Source of the DNA: Acetobacterium woodii DSM 1030
Lineage (GTDB): Bacteria > Bacillota > Clostridia > Eubacteriales > Eubacteriaceae
DNA: 64,000 bases
Assembly (NCBI RefSeq): GCF_000247605.1
Contig: NC_016894.1
Location: forward strand, 2,283,732 to 2,347,731
Direction of reading: 5' to 3'
Position 1 is the first letter of the stretch; every line of letters starts with the position of its first letter. Made by a program: the position numbers and the translations under genes. Of this stretch, positions 8,769 through 18,723 are shown one piece after another. The notes under the pieces were generated by a model. It was not told where the DNA came from, searched no databases, and saw nothing but the letters and a program-made list of their open reading frames with translations.

Positions 8769-8804
8769 GGCATCCGAACTTTTAAATGAGTTGAATGCCT
8801 TTTT
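8769..8804 (+). terminator. Rho-independent terminator after the glyoxalase gene
   Basis: AGGCATCCGAACT pairs with AGTTGAATGCCT across a short AT-rich loop, and a T-run (8800-8804) follows. Confidence 0.7.
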
Positions 8805-8937
8805 GGGGATAATAATATGATATTACGAAGAAAATTAGCGAATCACTTTTTCTTAACTAAACGATTATTATGAATAAACCGCTGATCTGACAATCAGCAT
8901 CTCATCATTACAAAAAAAGAGGAAGGCGTGATATTTA

Positions 8938-9831
8938 ATGACAAAAAAGAACAAAGAGTTATCACTTGATGAATTAAGAGCTCAATCAGAAAAATCAAAA
9001 ACATCATTATCATTTGAAAAAAAGATGATTGGCGGGTATGATCAAAAACAGGTTACTGAATATATCAATAAATTAACTGCAGATTTAAATAATGCTGAAG
9101 AAACCTTTAATAGTCGACTTGAAGACTACACTTCAATGATAACAATGTTAAAGCAAGAACGTGATCAATATGGCGAAATGTATAATATTTGTAAAAGTTC
9201 AAAAATTGAAATGCTGAATCAGATTGATGAACTAAAAAAAGAAAATGACACATTAAATCAATTGATTACTGAATTATCAGTTGATTCAAAAACCAAACAA
9301 AGTGGTCATAATCAAGAACTTCTTGAAACAACTGAAAAAATTGCTGAAGATCATGAAGCGTTGAAATATGAACAAGAAAGTATTGAATTAAAAAAACAAC
9401 TCGATCAATTGAAACAAATGGTTAAGAATTTAAATGAAGAACTTGCAAATTACGCTCAAGATCATTTAAAAGATTCTCATTCTGAAGATGATTTTATAAA
9501 AAACAATTCGGATGATAGAAATGTTATAAAAAGCCAATATGAAGATATTCTTAAAGAAAGAGGCGCTTTGCTAATTGAAAATAAAAGATTGCTTGAAGAA
9601 AATGAAAAAACAAAAATTGATCAAATTAATTTAACAAGAGAAAATGAACGATTACAAGCTTTACATCAAAAATACAATCTTAAAATACAAGAATTAACTT
9701 CGGAATATGAATCTAATTTAACGAAATTCGTTGAAAATCATCAAAAAATAATCACGCAGTTCTCTGAAAATATGCCTATTTCATTTAATCAAATCATTGT
9801 TGATGAAACAAATCGACCTGAAAATGAATAA
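8938..9831 (+). CDS. DivIVA-like coiled-coil protein
   Basis: A 297-residue, highly charged protein. Residues about 24-60 (SFEKKMIGGYDQKQVTEYIN) match the short N-terminal DivIVA module, whose GYD-x-xQV segment binds curved membrane. Almost everything after that is predicted coiled coil rich in Glu, Lys, Gln and Leu. DivIVA relatives (GpsB, SepF-linked factors) organise septal or polar growth; this copy has no recognised division partner next door. It is a single-gene unit with GAGGAAGG before the ATG. A six-base-pair hairpin (8881-8898) lies in the leader. Role inferred only from the N-terminal motif. Confidence 0.65.
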   Translation: MTKKNKELSLDELRAQSEKSKTSLSFEKKMIGGYDQKQVTEYINKLTADLNNAEETFNSRLEDYTSMITMLKQERDQYGEMYNICKSSKIEMLNQIDELKKENDTLNQLITELSVDSKTKQSGHNQELLETTEKIAEDHEALKYEQESIELKKQLDQLKQMVKNLNEELANYAQDHLKDSHSEDDFIKNNSDDRNVIKSQYEDILKERGALLIENKRLLEENEKTKIDQINLTRENERLQALHQKYNLKIQELTSEYESNLTKFVENHQKIITQFSENMPISFNQIIVDETNRPENE

Positions 9832-9972
9832 ATAATTTGTTCCTTTTGAAGTTAAAAGCGACAATTGCGAAAATAAGATCATCAATTAAAAAGCGTAAAT
9901 TACTACTTCTACTTGATTTGAAAGTAATTCTGTATTAGTATGGTGTAAACGCTAAAAAAAGGAGTAGAAGTA

Positions 9973-10842
9973 ATGACCTTTGAAATCGTAACCGATTCTT
10001 CAGCTAATCTACCAGATGAATTGATAGAAAAATATAACATCCATATCTTATCACTGTTATACCTTATTGATGGAGAAGAATATGAAAGTTATGTAAAAGG
10101 AAATAAAACCGACTTGACTGAGTTCTACAAACGTATGCGAAACAAAGATGTAATAACGACCGCTAGTATGAGTTCAGGTTCTTGTCGTGTTTTGTTTGAA
10201 AAAATTTTAAGCAAAGGCAAGGATCTTCTCTATATTGGTTTTTCTTCAGCACTCAGTGCAACCTATCAAACCGGAAGTCTAGTTTTGGAGGAAATGAAAG
10301 CTGATTATCCAAATTTAACAATCCTGTCTGTCGATACACTTGGGGCCTCTTTAGGTGAAGGTCTTTTGGTCACACATGCCGCTAAACTGAGAGCCGAAGG
10401 TCAATCAATTCAAGTTGTCTATGATTGGCTTATTGAAAACCGCTTGCATCTTTGTCATTGGTTTACGGTGGATGATTTGTTTTTTTTAATGCGTGGCGGA
10501 AGAGTTTCAACATCAAGTGCAATCATGGGTACCGTTTTTAGTATTAAACCAGTGATGCATATGGATGATTATGGACGATTGATTCCCGTTTCTAAGGCCC
10601 GTGGAAGAAAAAATTCACTCCGATTTTTACTTGAAGAAATGGAAAAGACTGCAATAAACCCCGAAAATCAAACGGTTTATATCTCACATGGCGATTGTTT
10701 AGATGATGCGCTTTACCTGGCTGAAAAAATCAAACAAAAATTTGGTACTAAAGATATCTTAATTCATTTAATCGAACCAGTGATTGCTGCCCATTGTGGA
10801 CCCGGAACCGTTGCTTTATTTTTTCTCGGAACCAAAAGATAA
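9973..10842 (+). CDS. DegV/FakB family fatty-acid-binding protein
   Basis: A 289-residue DegV domain protein. It shows FEIVTDSSANLP at the N-terminus, TASMSSG with the acyl-contact Ser residues, GLAT-like SALSATYQTGS, LRRGGRVS-like MRGGRVS, and the C-terminal SHGDC/GPGT blocks. DegV/FakB proteins bind a fatty acid and present it to the kinase FakA; no fakA is adjacent. AAAGGAG lies 9 bases 5' of the ATG. A hairpin terminator at 10930-10971 closes the unit. Confidence 0.9.
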   Translation: MTFEIVTDSSANLPDELIEKYNIHILSLLYLIDGEEYESYVKGNKTDLTEFYKRMRNKDVITTASMSSGSCRVLFEKILSKGKDLLYIGFSSALSATYQTGSLVLEEMKADYPNLTILSVDTLGASLGEGLLVTHAAKLRAEGQSIQVVYDWLIENRLHLCHWFTVDDLFFLMRGGRVSTSSAIMGTVFSIKPVMHMDDYGRLIPVSKARGRKNSLRFLLEEMEKTAINPENQTVYISHGDCLDDALYLAEKIKQKFGTKDILIHLIEPVIAAHCGPGTVALFFLGTKR

Positions 10843-10929
10843 ATGTATTTTTTTGATACCAGTAACTTTATTCATTAAATAAACATAATTTTTTCTTAAA
10901 ATGTAAATATCTACCTAAATTAAACTTTG

Positions 10930-10971
10930 AGATTTTACGCAATTGTTTTAGAGGCTGCGTAAGATCTTTTT
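10930..10971 (+). terminator. Rho-independent terminator after degV-family gene
   Basis: AGATTTTACGCA (10930-10941) pairs with TGCGTAAGATCT (10956-10967) with one G-U, followed by TTTTT. It lies 88 bases past the stop. Confidence 0.75.
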
Positions 10972-10994
10972 AATTAATAAAAGTAACAACGGGT

Positions 10995-11023
10995 TTTAAA
11001 AGTGCTGATAATTATGATATTAT
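10995..11023 (+). promoter_or_regulatory. Possible extended -10 promoter for dprA
   Basis: TGA-TATTAT (11015-11023) is an extended -10 with a weak TTTAAA at 10995-11000, 17 bases upstream. It lies 35 bases before the TTG start of dprA. Confidence 0.35.
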
Positions 11024-11057
11024 TATAAATATTTATATTTAAAGGGGAACTAAACGA

Positions 11058-12155
11058 TTGAACGATAATATTTATTGGATCTGGTTTTTAAGTCTCGAAA
11101 AAATTTCAACCAAACAGAAGAATATGCTTCTTGAACAATTTTTGTCACCTGAAATAATTTTTTTATTAAACCGCCAAACCCTTGAGAATACAAAAATTCT
11201 GGATAAAAATAAATTAGATTACTTTGAGCACAACAAAATTCTTAAACATGCCCAAGACACCTTGCATTTTATGGATGCTAATAATATTCACTTGATTACT
11301 CGAAATGATCAACAATTTCCAGAAATGCTTAAAAATATTTATATGCCGCCTTTGGCATTATTTGCCAAAGGCGATTTGTCTTTATTAAATGCACCCATTA
11401 AAATAGGCATTGTCGGTTCACGAAAGCCAACAATTTCCGGTGCAAAATATGCAAAATTATTTGCTAAATCTTTATCTGCGGTTGGCATCACCATTATTAG
11501 TGGTTTGGCAACCGGAATTGACGGAAACAGCCATTGGGGTAGTTTATCAGAACTTGGGCGTACTATTGGTGTCTTAGGAACTGGTATCGATATTTGTTAT
11601 CCTCGTGAAAATCAAAAACTATTTGATTTGATGACGCAAAAAGCATTAGTTATTACTGAATTCAATCTGGGGGAAAAACCCCTTCCACATCACTTTCCCC
11701 TTAGAAATCGAATTATTAGTGGTCTTTCCGATGGTGTCTTAGTTATTGAGGCCCGAAAAAAAAGCGGCTCGCTAATTACTGTCAATCACGCATTGGATCA
11801 GGGAAAAGATGTTTATGTTATTCCAGGCGATATTAGCGAATCCAGTTGGGCTGGCGGAAACCATTTGTTAAAAGAAGGTGCAAAACTTGTAACTGAACCA
11901 AAAGATATCTTAGAAGACTATATCGTCTGCGATCAGTTAGAAACTACAAATGAAGAAAAGGTCATCCAATTAAGAAAAAAACCATTTACTGTTGATCAAC
12001 AATTGTTGTTTGAATTAATTAATAAAGGCTACCGAACGATTGATGAACTGGTAAGCTATTCTAATTTACCGGTGAATATTGTTAATAGTGTATTGACAAT
12101 GATGGAAATAGAAGAAATTATTACCATTAAATATGGAAATATCCTTTTAATTTAA
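11058..12155 (+). CDS. dprA: DNA-processing protein DprA (Smf)
   Basis: A 365-residue protein with an N-terminal helical region, a Rossmann-like DprA core (GIVGSRKPT, SGLATGID, GTGID, RNRIISGLSDGVLV, SGSLITVNHALDQGK) and a C-terminal winged helix (about 300-365). DprA protects incoming single-stranded DNA and loads RecA. The start is a TTG at 11058, placed 10 bases after AAAGGGG; no better ATG occurs before the conserved region. It precedes topA, as in most Firmicutes. Confidence 0.97.
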   Translation: MNDNIYWIWFLSLEKISTKQKNMLLEQFLSPEIIFLLNRQTLENTKILDKNKLDYFEHNKILKHAQDTLHFMDANNIHLITRNDQQFPEMLKNIYMPPLALFAKGDLSLLNAPIKIGIVGSRKPTISGAKYAKLFAKSLSAVGITIISGLATGIDGNSHWGSLSELGRTIGVLGTGIDICYPRENQKLFDLMTQKALVITEFNLGEKPLPHHFPLRNRIISGLSDGVLVIEARKKSGSLITVNHALDQGKDVYVIPGDISESSWAGGNHLLKEGAKLVTEPKDILEDYIVCDQLETTNEEKVIQLRKKPFTVDQQLLFELINKGYRTIDELVSYSNLPVNIVNSVLTMMEIEEIITIKYGNILLI

Positions 12156-12185
12156 GGAGAAACCGTTATATTCGACTTCACTCGT

Positions 12186-12214
12186 TTGTATTTACTAGAA
12201 ATGTTTGCTATAAT
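12186..12214 (+). promoter_or_regulatory. Extended -10 promoter of topA
   Basis: TTGTAT (12186-12191), a 17-base spacer and TATAAT (12209-12214) with an upstream TG at 12206-12207. It lies 50 bases before the chosen topA ATG, which argues against any topA start upstream of it. Confidence 0.75.
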
Positions 12215-12263
12215 GTGGCTATTTCAGAGAAAAAACACTAAAAAAGAAAGAAGGAGGTATTCA

Positions 12264-14333
12264 ATGATCAAAACATTGGTTATTGTTGAGTCACCCGCAA
12301 AAGCAAAAACAATAAAAAAATATTTGCCAAAAGGTTTCGAAGTTGAAGCAACGATGGGCCACGTAATCGATCTGCCTAAAAGTCGAATTGGCATTAATAT
12401 AGAAAATAATTTTGCCCCCGAATATATAAAAATTCGTGGCAAAGCAGCACTCTTAAAAAGCTTAAAAAGTGCGGCTAAAAAAGCTGATCAAGTCTATTTA
12501 GCAACTGACCCTGATCGTGAAGGAGAAGCAATTTCCTGGCATATGGCTAACTTTTTAGAAATTGATTTAACTACTAAATGTCGAATTGAATTTCATGAAG
12601 TTACCAAAAAAGCAGTTAACGCCGCTATTGAAAATAAAAGAGAAATTGATATCGACTTGGTCAATTCCCAACAGGCACGACGTATTTTGGATCGACTAGT
12701 TGGTTATTCACTGAGTCCTTTTTTATGGAAAAAAGTTAAAAAAGGATTAAGTGGTGGTCGCGTTCAATCAGTGGTAACTCGGATAATTGTTGATCGAGAA
12801 GAAGAAATCGAAGCATTCATCCCAGAAGAATATTGGAATTTAGAATTATTATTAAAAAAAACCGATGATCCCATCGAATTTATTTCAAAATTTTACTCTG
12901 AAGATGGTAAGAAAAAAACAATCACGATCGCAGAAGAAGCTCAAAGACTTGAAAAAATTGTTGATGCTAACGCAATTATTGTCGATAAAGTAAAAAAGCG
13001 AATTCGCTATCAAAAACCACCCGTGCCTTTTACAACAAGCACATTGCAACAGGAAGCCTATAAAGTCCTTGGTTATACTACCCAACGGACTATGCGTCTA
13101 GCTCAACAACTTTATGAGGGAGTCGAAATCAAGGGCAGTGGATTAACCGGTTTAATTACTTATCTGAGAACCGATTCGACACGTATTGCCGATGAAGCAG
13201 TATTAGAGAGCAAAGCATATATTAAACAACATTTTGGTGATGAATACTTAGGGAGCGAAAAAAAAGTTGGGAAAAAGAAAAATGTGCAAGATGCTCATGA
13301 AGCAATTCGTCCCTCGTCTATTATGTTAACCCCTGAAAAGGCCAAAGAATCATTGGAACCCGATCAATATCGATTATACAAACTGATCTGGGAAAGATTA
13401 CTATGTAGTCAAATGTCTGATGCCCAGTATTATGTGACTGATGTGGACATTGCCTGTAATAATCTAATTTTTAAAACAAAAGGGGAAACTCAAAAATTTG
13501 ATGGTTTTACTCGCGTGAATAGAAACCCGAATAAAAGTGAAGATAGTATCTTACCTGAATTGTCTGTTGGTGATGATCTCATTCGATTAAAAACAACCAA
13601 AGAACAAAAATACACAAAACCGCCTGCCCGTTACACCGAAGCATCTCTCGTTAAAATATTAGAAGAAAAGGGTATTGGAAGACCGAGTACATATGCCCCG
13701 ACAATTGCGACGATTAAAAATCGTGATTATGTTGAAGTCATTGAAAAACATTTTAAACCGACTGAACTTGGCGTCACCGTTACGCACTTAATGAAAGAAT
13801 ATTTCAGTGATGTTGTTAATATTTCTTTTACCGCAGATATGGAAGATCGTCTTGATTCTGTCTCAGAAGGAAAAACTGATTGGGTTGAACTGCTGCGAAA
13901 CTTTTATGGTGATTTCGAAAAAGCACTAACAAATGCCCAAGAAAAAGCTGAAGCGGTAACCATTGCTGATCCTGAATCTGACGAAGATTGTGAGTTATGC
14001 GGCCGCAGAATGGTCATAAAAAAAGGTAAGTATGGTCGATTCCTAGCCTGTCCTGGTTTTCCAGAATGTAAAAACACCAAACCATTTTTTGAAAAAACCG
14101 GTGGTATTTGTTCGTTATGTGGCGGCGATATTGTTAAACGAACTTCCAAAACGGGACGAACCTTCTATTCATGTAATAATTATCCGGATTGTGACTATAT
14201 GAATTGGGACATGCCGATCCCAGAAAAATGTCCGGTTTGTGGATCGACACTGTTTCAAAAAGGATTGGGAAAACGAAAATCGATTTATTGTGATAAAAAA
14301 GATTGTGGTTATAAAGCAGCACCAAAAGAATAA
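12264..14333 (+). CDS. topA: DNA topoisomerase I
   Basis: 689 residues from the ATG at 12264, which follows AAGGAGG (12251-12257). A longer frame from 12186 would overlap the promoter and is rejected. The TOPRIM domain carries VIVESPAKAKTI and DPDREGEA (near residue 80). The catalytic Tyr is Y300 in GLITYLRTDST. Three C-terminal four-Cys zinc ribbons begin CELCGRR, CSLCGGD and CPVCGST. The enzyme relaxes negative supercoils. It follows dprA but is followed by hslV without trmFO or xerC. Confidence 0.98.
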   Translation: MIKTLVIVESPAKAKTIKKYLPKGFEVEATMGHVIDLPKSRIGINIENNFAPEYIKIRGKAALLKSLKSAAKKADQVYLATDPDREGEAISWHMANFLEIDLTTKCRIEFHEVTKKAVNAAIENKREIDIDLVNSQQARRILDRLVGYSLSPFLWKKVKKGLSGGRVQSVVTRIIVDREEEIEAFIPEEYWNLELLLKKTDDPIEFISKFYSEDGKKKTITIAEEAQRLEKIVDANAIIVDKVKKRIRYQKPPVPFTTSTLQQEAYKVLGYTTQRTMRLAQQLYEGVEIKGSGLTGLITYLRTDSTRIADEAVLESKAYIKQHFGDEYLGSEKKVGKKKNVQDAHEAIRPSSIMLTPEKAKESLEPDQYRLYKLIWERLLCSQMSDAQYYVTDVDIACNNLIFKTKGETQKFDGFTRVNRNPNKSEDSILPELSVGDDLIRLKTTKEQKYTKPPARYTEASLVKILEEKGIGRPSTYAPTIATIKNRDYVEVIEKHFKPTELGVTVTHLMKEYFSDVVNISFTADMEDRLDSVSEGKTDWVELLRNFYGDFEKALTNAQEKAEAVTIADPESDEDCELCGRRMVIKKGKYGRFLACPGFPECKNTKPFFEKTGGICSLCGGDIVKRTSKTGRTFYSCNNYPDCDYMNWDMPIPEKCPVCGSTLFQKGLGKRKSIYCDKKDCGYKAAPKE

Positions 14334-14359
14334 TATAATTTTAAAAGGAGCTATTAGAT

Positions 14360-14890
14360 ATGTTTCATGCAACAACCATTGTTGGAATACGGCATAATGG
14401 GGAAGTCGCCATCGCGGGAGATGGCCAGGTAACCATGGGTGAAAAAACAATTATGAAAAATAACGCAACAAAAATACGACGAATATATAATGATAAAATT
14501 TTAGTTGGTTTTGCCGGTTCAGTTGCCGACGCGTTTACTCTTTGTGAAAAATTTGAACACAAGGTTGAACAATATAATGGAAATTTAAAGCGCTCGGCCG
14601 TTGAACTCGCTAAAGAATGGCGTTCAGACAAAATTTTAAGAAAGTTAGAAGCACTGCTTATCGTGATGGATGAATCAGAAACGCTTGTTTTATCGGGAAA
14701 TGGTGAAGTCATTGAACCTGATGATGATGTCGCCGCTATTGGATCTGGCGGATCTTATGCATTAGCAGCAGCACGGGCGTTAAAAGATCATTCGAACCTT
14801 ACCGCTAAGGAAATGGTTTATGAATCCTTAAAAATAGCATCGGATATTTGCGTATTTACAAATAATAATATTTCGGTCGAAGTATTATAG
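14360..14890 (+). CDS. hslV: ATP-dependent protease subunit HslV (ClpQ)
   Basis: A 176-residue proteasome-beta-like peptidase. The N-terminus [14 protein letters not shown] implies removal of a four-residue propeptide to expose Thr5 of TTIV as the nucleophile. AGDGQVTMG and the [14 protein letters not shown] block match the family. HslV forms a double hexamer capped by HslU. AAAAGGAG lies upstream, and hslU follows after 16 bases. Confidence 0.97.
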   Translation: MFHATTIVGIRHNGEVAIAGDGQVTMGEKTIMKNNATKIRRIYNDKILVGFAGSVADAFTLCEKFEHKVEQYNGNLKRSAVELAKEWRSDKILRKLEALLIVMDESETLVLSGNGEVIEPDDDVAAIGSGGSYALAAARALKDHSNLTAKEMVYESLKIASDICVFTNNNISVEVL

Positions 14891-14906
14891 AAATGGAAGA
14901 AGTGCC

Positions 14907-16313
14907 ATGAAAGAATTAACACCTAAAAAAATAGTAACCGAATTAAACCGTTATATTATTGGTCAGCAAGCGGCAAAAAAGGCGGTCGCCGTCGCTCTGA
15001 GAAATCGCTATCGACGGTCATTGTTACCGGCAGATTTAATCGATGAATTTACACCTAAAAATATCATTCTAATAGGTCCAACGGGAGTCGGTAAAACTGA
15101 AATCGCCAGACGAATGGCAAAACTGATTAAAGCGCCGTTTATAAAAGTTGAAGCGACAAAATTTACCGAAGTCGGCTACGTCGGAAGAGATGTCGAATCG
15201 ATGGTCCGTGATTTAGTCAGTACCTCGATTCGTAATGTTCAACAGGAAAAAATGAAAGAAGTTTATGTCGAAGCAGAAAAAAATGCCAATAAGATTATTT
15301 TAGATGTTTTAGTACCTTCTAAAAAGATAAAAGAAACCTTGAAAACGCCATTTGATATCTTCATGAAACCAACACCACCAAGCCCACCAACTCAAAATGA
15401 GTTAGCGGGTGATACCGAAAAAGAACAAAGCAAAAAAGAAAAACGGGAAGCCCTTTCAAAAGAACTGGAAGCTGGCGCTCTGGAAGATCAGATGATCGAA
15501 ATCGAAGTGGACGATGATGGGTCAAAGACAATCGGGATCATGCAGGGAATGAACAGTGATAGTATGTCTTTTAATATGAATGATATTCTTGGCGATTTTA
15601 TGCCTCAAAAAAAGAAAAAAAAGAATGTCAAAATTTCCGAAGCCAGGAAAATTTTAATTAATCAGGAAGCTCAAAAATTAATCGATATGGATCAGGTTAA
15701 TGAATTAGGCATTCAAGACGCTGAGCAGAATGGGATTATATTCATTGATGAAATTGATAAAATTATTGGCAATGGCAATAATCAGGGCCCAGATGTTTCC
15801 CGCGAAGGTGTTCAACGCGATATCCTGCCTATTGTTGAAGGAAGTACCATCAATACAAAATATGGACCAATAAAAACTGATTATATTCTGTTTATTGGAG
15901 CTGGTGCTTTTCATGTGTCTAAGATTGCCGATATGATTCCTGAACTGCAAGGCCGCTTTCCAATTAGTGTTCAACTTGATAGTCTAACTGAAGAGGATTT
16001 TATCGAAATTCTTACGCACACCGAAAATTCAGTAATTAAGCAATATCAGGAACTGATTCGTACTGAGGACATTGATTTGATTTTCGAGGATGAAGCGATA
16101 AAATATATTGCTAAAATCGCTTACCTTCAAAATGAAGAAGATGAGAATATTGGCGCCCGACGGCTCCATACGGTAATGGAAAAATTGCTCGAAGAAATCT
16201 CGTTTTATGCATCAGATTATGAACAAAGTGAATTCACAATTGATCTGAATTACGCCGAACGAATTTTTCATATAGCGGATAAACACGACAATTATCAAAA
16301 ATATTTACTTTAA
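14907..16313 (+). CDS. hslU: ATP-dependent protease ATPase subunit HslU (ClpY)
   Basis: A 468-residue AAA+ unfoldase. Walker A GPTGVGKT is at residues 57-64 and Walker B is IIFIDEIDK near 275. GYVGRDVESMVRDL precedes the intermediate (I) domain, which is rich in Lys/Glu and carries a poly-Lys run near 233. The C-terminal GARRLHTVMEKLLEEISF is the sensor-2 region that docks HslV. It is the standard partner of the preceding gene. No terminator is seen before the rpsB promoter. Confidence 0.98.
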   Translation: MKELTPKKIVTELNRYIIGQQAAKKAVAVALRNRYRRSLLPADLIDEFTPKNIILIGPTGVGKTEIARRMAKLIKAPFIKVEATKFTEVGYVGRDVESMVRDLVSTSIRNVQQEKMKEVYVEAEKNANKIILDVLVPSKKIKETLKTPFDIFMKPTPPSPPTQNELAGDTEKEQSKKEKREALSKELEAGALEDQMIEIEVDDDGSKTIGIMQGMNSDSMSFNMNDILGDFMPQKKKKKNVKISEARKILINQEAQKLIDMDQVNELGIQDAEQNGIIFIDEIDKIIGNGNNQGPDVSREGVQRDILPIVEGSTINTKYGPIKTDYILFIGAGAFHVSKIADMIPELQGRFPISVQLDSLTEEDFIEILTHTENSVIKQYQELIRTEDIDLIFEDEAIKYIAKIAYLQNEEDENIGARRLHTVMEKLLEEISFYASDYEQSEFTIDLNYAERIFHIADKHDNYQKYLL

Positions 16314-16324
16314 TAAAATATCGC

Positions 16325-16353
16325 TTGTGCATATTGATCGATTGTGCTATTAT
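16325..16353 (+). promoter_or_regulatory. Promoter of rpsB-tsf
   Basis: TTGTGC (16325-16330), a 17-base spacer and TATTAT (16348-16353) with an extended TG. The resulting leader is about 100 bases, up to the ATG at 16460. Confidence 0.7.
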
Positions 16354-16459
16354 ATATCAGTATGTATTACACACATTCTCTGAAAGATCATCCGGTGCTT
16401 AATATAAGTCGATGTTCTTGATTGATGAGGGTGGAGGAAAAACCTAGGAGGAACGAATT

Positions 16460-17239
16460 ATGGCATGTGTTTCAATGAAACAATTATTAGAAGCAGGGGT
16501 GCATTTTGGTCACCAGACAAGAAGATGGAATCCCAAAATGGCTCCATACATTTTTACCGAAAGAAATGGTATTTATATCATTGACTTACAGCAAACTGTA
16601 AAGAGAATTGAAAAAGCATATAGTTTCGTCAAAGAACTATCTGAAAACGGAGAAGAAATTCTTTTTGTCGGAACCAAAAAACAAGCTCAAACAAGTATTG
16701 AAAGAGAAGCCAAACGTAGTGGAAGCTATTGTGTTAACCATCGCTGGTTAGGTGGAACTTTAACAAACTTTGGTACGATCAGTAAACGAATTGATCGTTT
16801 AAACGAACTTGAACAAATGGAAGAAGATGGTACGTTTGCACTTTTACCCAAAAAAGAAGTAATCAAACTTAAACGTCAACGTGAAAAATTGCAAAAATTC
16901 TTAGGCGGCATCAAAGACATGAAGGGTGTTCCGGGCGCAATTTTCGTAATTGATACTAAAAAAGAAAGAATTGCGATTGCTGAAGCTAAAAAACTAGGCA
17001 TTCCTATTATTGGAATCGTAGATACCAACTGTGATCCTGACGAAATTGATTATATCATTCCTGGAAATGATGATGCGATTCGTGCGGTTGCTTTAATTTT
17101 ATCGGTTATTTCTGATGCAATTATTGAAGGACGTCAGGGTGAACAAGTCGATGAAGAAATCGAAGTAGCACCGGTAGCTGTCGTTGAAGAAGTTATTGAA
17201 GAAGTTGTCGAAATTGCTGAAGTTACTGAAGCAGAATAG
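16460..17239 (+). CDS. rpsB: 30S ribosomal protein S2
   Basis: A 259-residue S2 protein with [15 protein letters not shown] near the N-terminus and the conserved FVGTKKQAQ and [11 protein letters not shown] segments. The C-terminal 30 residues are an acidic Val/Glu repeat ([13 protein letters not shown]), longer than in E. coli S2 but common in Clostridia. AGGAGG lies 5' of the ATG. It forms an operon with tsf 28 bases downstream. Confidence 0.99.
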   Translation: MACVSMKQLLEAGVHFGHQTRRWNPKMAPYIFTERNGIYIIDLQQTVKRIEKAYSFVKELSENGEEILFVGTKKQAQTSIEREAKRSGSYCVNHRWLGGTLTNFGTISKRIDRLNELEQMEEDGTFALLPKKEVIKLKRQREKLQKFLGGIKDMKGVPGAIFVIDTKKERIAIAEAKKLGIPIIGIVDTNCDPDEIDYIIPGNDDAIRAVALILSVISDAIIEGRQGEQVDEEIEVAPVAVVEEVIEEVVEIAEVTEAE

Positions 17240-17267
17240 TCTAAATTAGTTTATCAGGAGGAAAAAA

Positions 17268-17912
17268 GTGGACGCAAAATTAGTAAAAGAATTAAGAGCT
17301 AAAAGTGGTGCCGGCATGATGGACTGCAAAAAAGCCTTAGTTGAAACAGATGGAAATATTGAAGATGCAATGATCGTTTTAAGAGAAAAAGGACTTGCCG
17401 CAACAAACAAAAAAGCCGGACGTGTTGCAGCTGAAGGAATTGTTGAGTCTTATATACATATGGGTGGAAAAATTGGTGTTCTCGTTGAAGTAAACTGCGA
17501 AACTGATTTTGTTGCTAAAAATGAAGGATTTAAAACCTTTGTCAAAGATGTTGCTATGCATATCGCTGCCGCAAATCCTTTATATGTAACTAAAGAAGAA
17601 GTTCCTTCTGAAGAACTTGAAAAAGAAAAAGAAATTCTTCGGGCCCAGGCATTAAATGAAGGCAAACCAGAAAAAATTGTCGATAAAATGGTCGAAGGCC
17701 GTGTGAGTAAGTATTATAAAGAAATTTGTCTGATGGAACAACCTTTTGTAAAAAATCCTGATTTGACAATCGAAGACTTGGTCAAAGAACAAATCATGAC
17801 CATTGGTGAAAATGTTAAGATCAGACGATTTGCACGATTCCAAATGGGTGAAGGTTTAGAGAAAAAAGAAGAAAACTTTGCTGATGAAGTAGCAAAGCAA
17901 CTGAACGCTTAA
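17268..17912 (+). CDS. tsf: Elongation factor Ts
   Basis: A 214-residue protein starting at a GTG preceded by AGGAGG. The N-terminal UBA-like domain has [16 protein letters not shown] and the core has the signature [12 protein letters not shown]. It is shorter than E. coli EF-Ts because it has one core subdomain, as in many Clostridia. EF-Ts exchanges GDP on EF-Tu. An intrinsic terminator follows directly. Confidence 0.99.
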   Translation: MDAKLVKELRAKSGAGMMDCKKALVETDGNIEDAMIVLREKGLAATNKKAGRVAAEGIVESYIHMGGKIGVLVEVNCETDFVAKNEGFKTFVKDVAMHIAAANPLYVTKEEVPSEELEKEKEILRAQALNEGKPEKIVDKMVEGRVSKYYKEICLMEQPFVKNPDLTIEDLVKEQIMTIGENVKIRRFARFQMGEGLEKKEENFADEVAKQLNA

Positions 17913-17918
17913 ACGTCT

Positions 17919-17946
17919 AAAAAGAACACATTCGTGTTCTTTTTTT
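17919..17946 (+). terminator. Rho-independent terminator of rpsB-tsf
   Basis: AAAAAGAACAC (17919-17929) pairs perfectly with GTGTTCTTTTT across ATTC, and the T-run ends at 17946. Confidence 0.92.
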
Positions 17947-17959
17947 ACAGTTGTTGAGA

Positions 17960-17988
17960 TTGTAAATTAGTATCAATTACGATATAAT
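17960..17988 (+). promoter_or_regulatory. Promoter of pyrH-frr
   Basis: TTGTAA (17960-17965), a 17-base spacer and TATAAT (17983-17988), directly after the tsf terminator. Confidence 0.75.
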
Positions 17989-18012
17989 GTAAAAAAGAAA
18001 GGGGGAATGTTT

Positions 18013-18723
18013 TTGAAACCAAAATATAAACGTGTCATTATAAAATTAAGCGGTGAAGCTTTAGCCGGTTCTGCGGGTCATGGCATTGATACACCAACGG
18101 TGCAAGCAATATGTAGTCAAATCAAAGAGGTTTTTGATCTGGGTGTAGAAATCGCTATTGTTGTTGGTGGTGGTAATTTTTGGCGGGGACGTAGCGGTGA
18201 AGGAATGGATAAATCCACAGCCGACTATATGGGCATGCTTGCCACCTGCATTAACGCTCTAGGCTTACAGGATGTCCTTGAAGAAATGGAAGTACCCGTA
18301 CGTGTCCAAACGGCAATTGAAATGAAACAAATTGCAGAACCCTATATTCGACGGAAAGCCGTTCGTCATCTTGAAAAACGAAGAGTTGTCATTTTTGCTT
18401 GTGGCACTGGAAATCCCTTTTTCACAACTGATACAACAGCTGCCCTTCGGGCTGCCGAAATTGACGCCGAAATCATCCTTTTAGCAAAAAGTATTGATGC
18501 CGTATATGATTCTGATCCACTGACAAATTCAGAAGCAATACGCTATTCTGAATTATCATATATTGATGTATTGAACCAAGGTTTAAAAGTTATGGATTCA
18601 ACGGCAACGTCATTATGTATGGATAATCACATTCCTATTCTTGTGTTTGGTTTAAATGAACCGAAAAATATTTTACGTGCGATAATGGGCGAAAAAATCG
18701 GAACAATTATTCAGGAGGTATAG
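18013..18723 (+). CDS. pyrH: UMP kinase
   Basis: 236 residues from the TTG at 18013. The ATG at 18007 lies only one base after the AAAGGGGG ribosome site, whereas the TTG is 7 bases away and gives the family-typical N-terminus [17 protein letters not shown]. The amino-acid-kinase fold shows [17 protein letters not shown] and [17 protein letters not shown]. The enzyme makes UDP from UMP and is normally UTP-inhibited. It overlaps nothing and is immediately followed by frr. Confidence 0.97.
   Translation: MKPKYKRVIIKLSGEALAGSAGHGIDTPTVQAICSQIKEVFDLGVEIAIVVGGGNFWRGRSGEGMDKSTADYMGMLATCINALGLQDVLEEMEVPVRVQTAIEMKQIAEPYIRRKAVRHLEKRRVVIFACGTGNPFFTTDTTAALRAAEIDAEIILLAKSIDAVYDSDPLTNSEAIRYSELSYIDVLNQGLKVMDSTATSLCMDNHIPILVFGLNEPKNILRAIMGEKIGTIIQEV

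Noticed and set aside
8881-8898. GCTGAT/ATCAGC hairpin before the DivIVA-like gene
   Set aside because: Six base pairs without T-run; too weak to call a terminator or riboswitch.
12186-12263. Longer topA N-terminus
   Set aside because: It would overlap the -10/-35 of the topA promoter; a full AAGGAGG sits before the ATG at 12264.
16354-16459. Ribosomal-protein leader motif before rpsB
   Set aside because: A leader of about 100 bases exists, but I saw no conserved S2 leader fold; called simply a leader.
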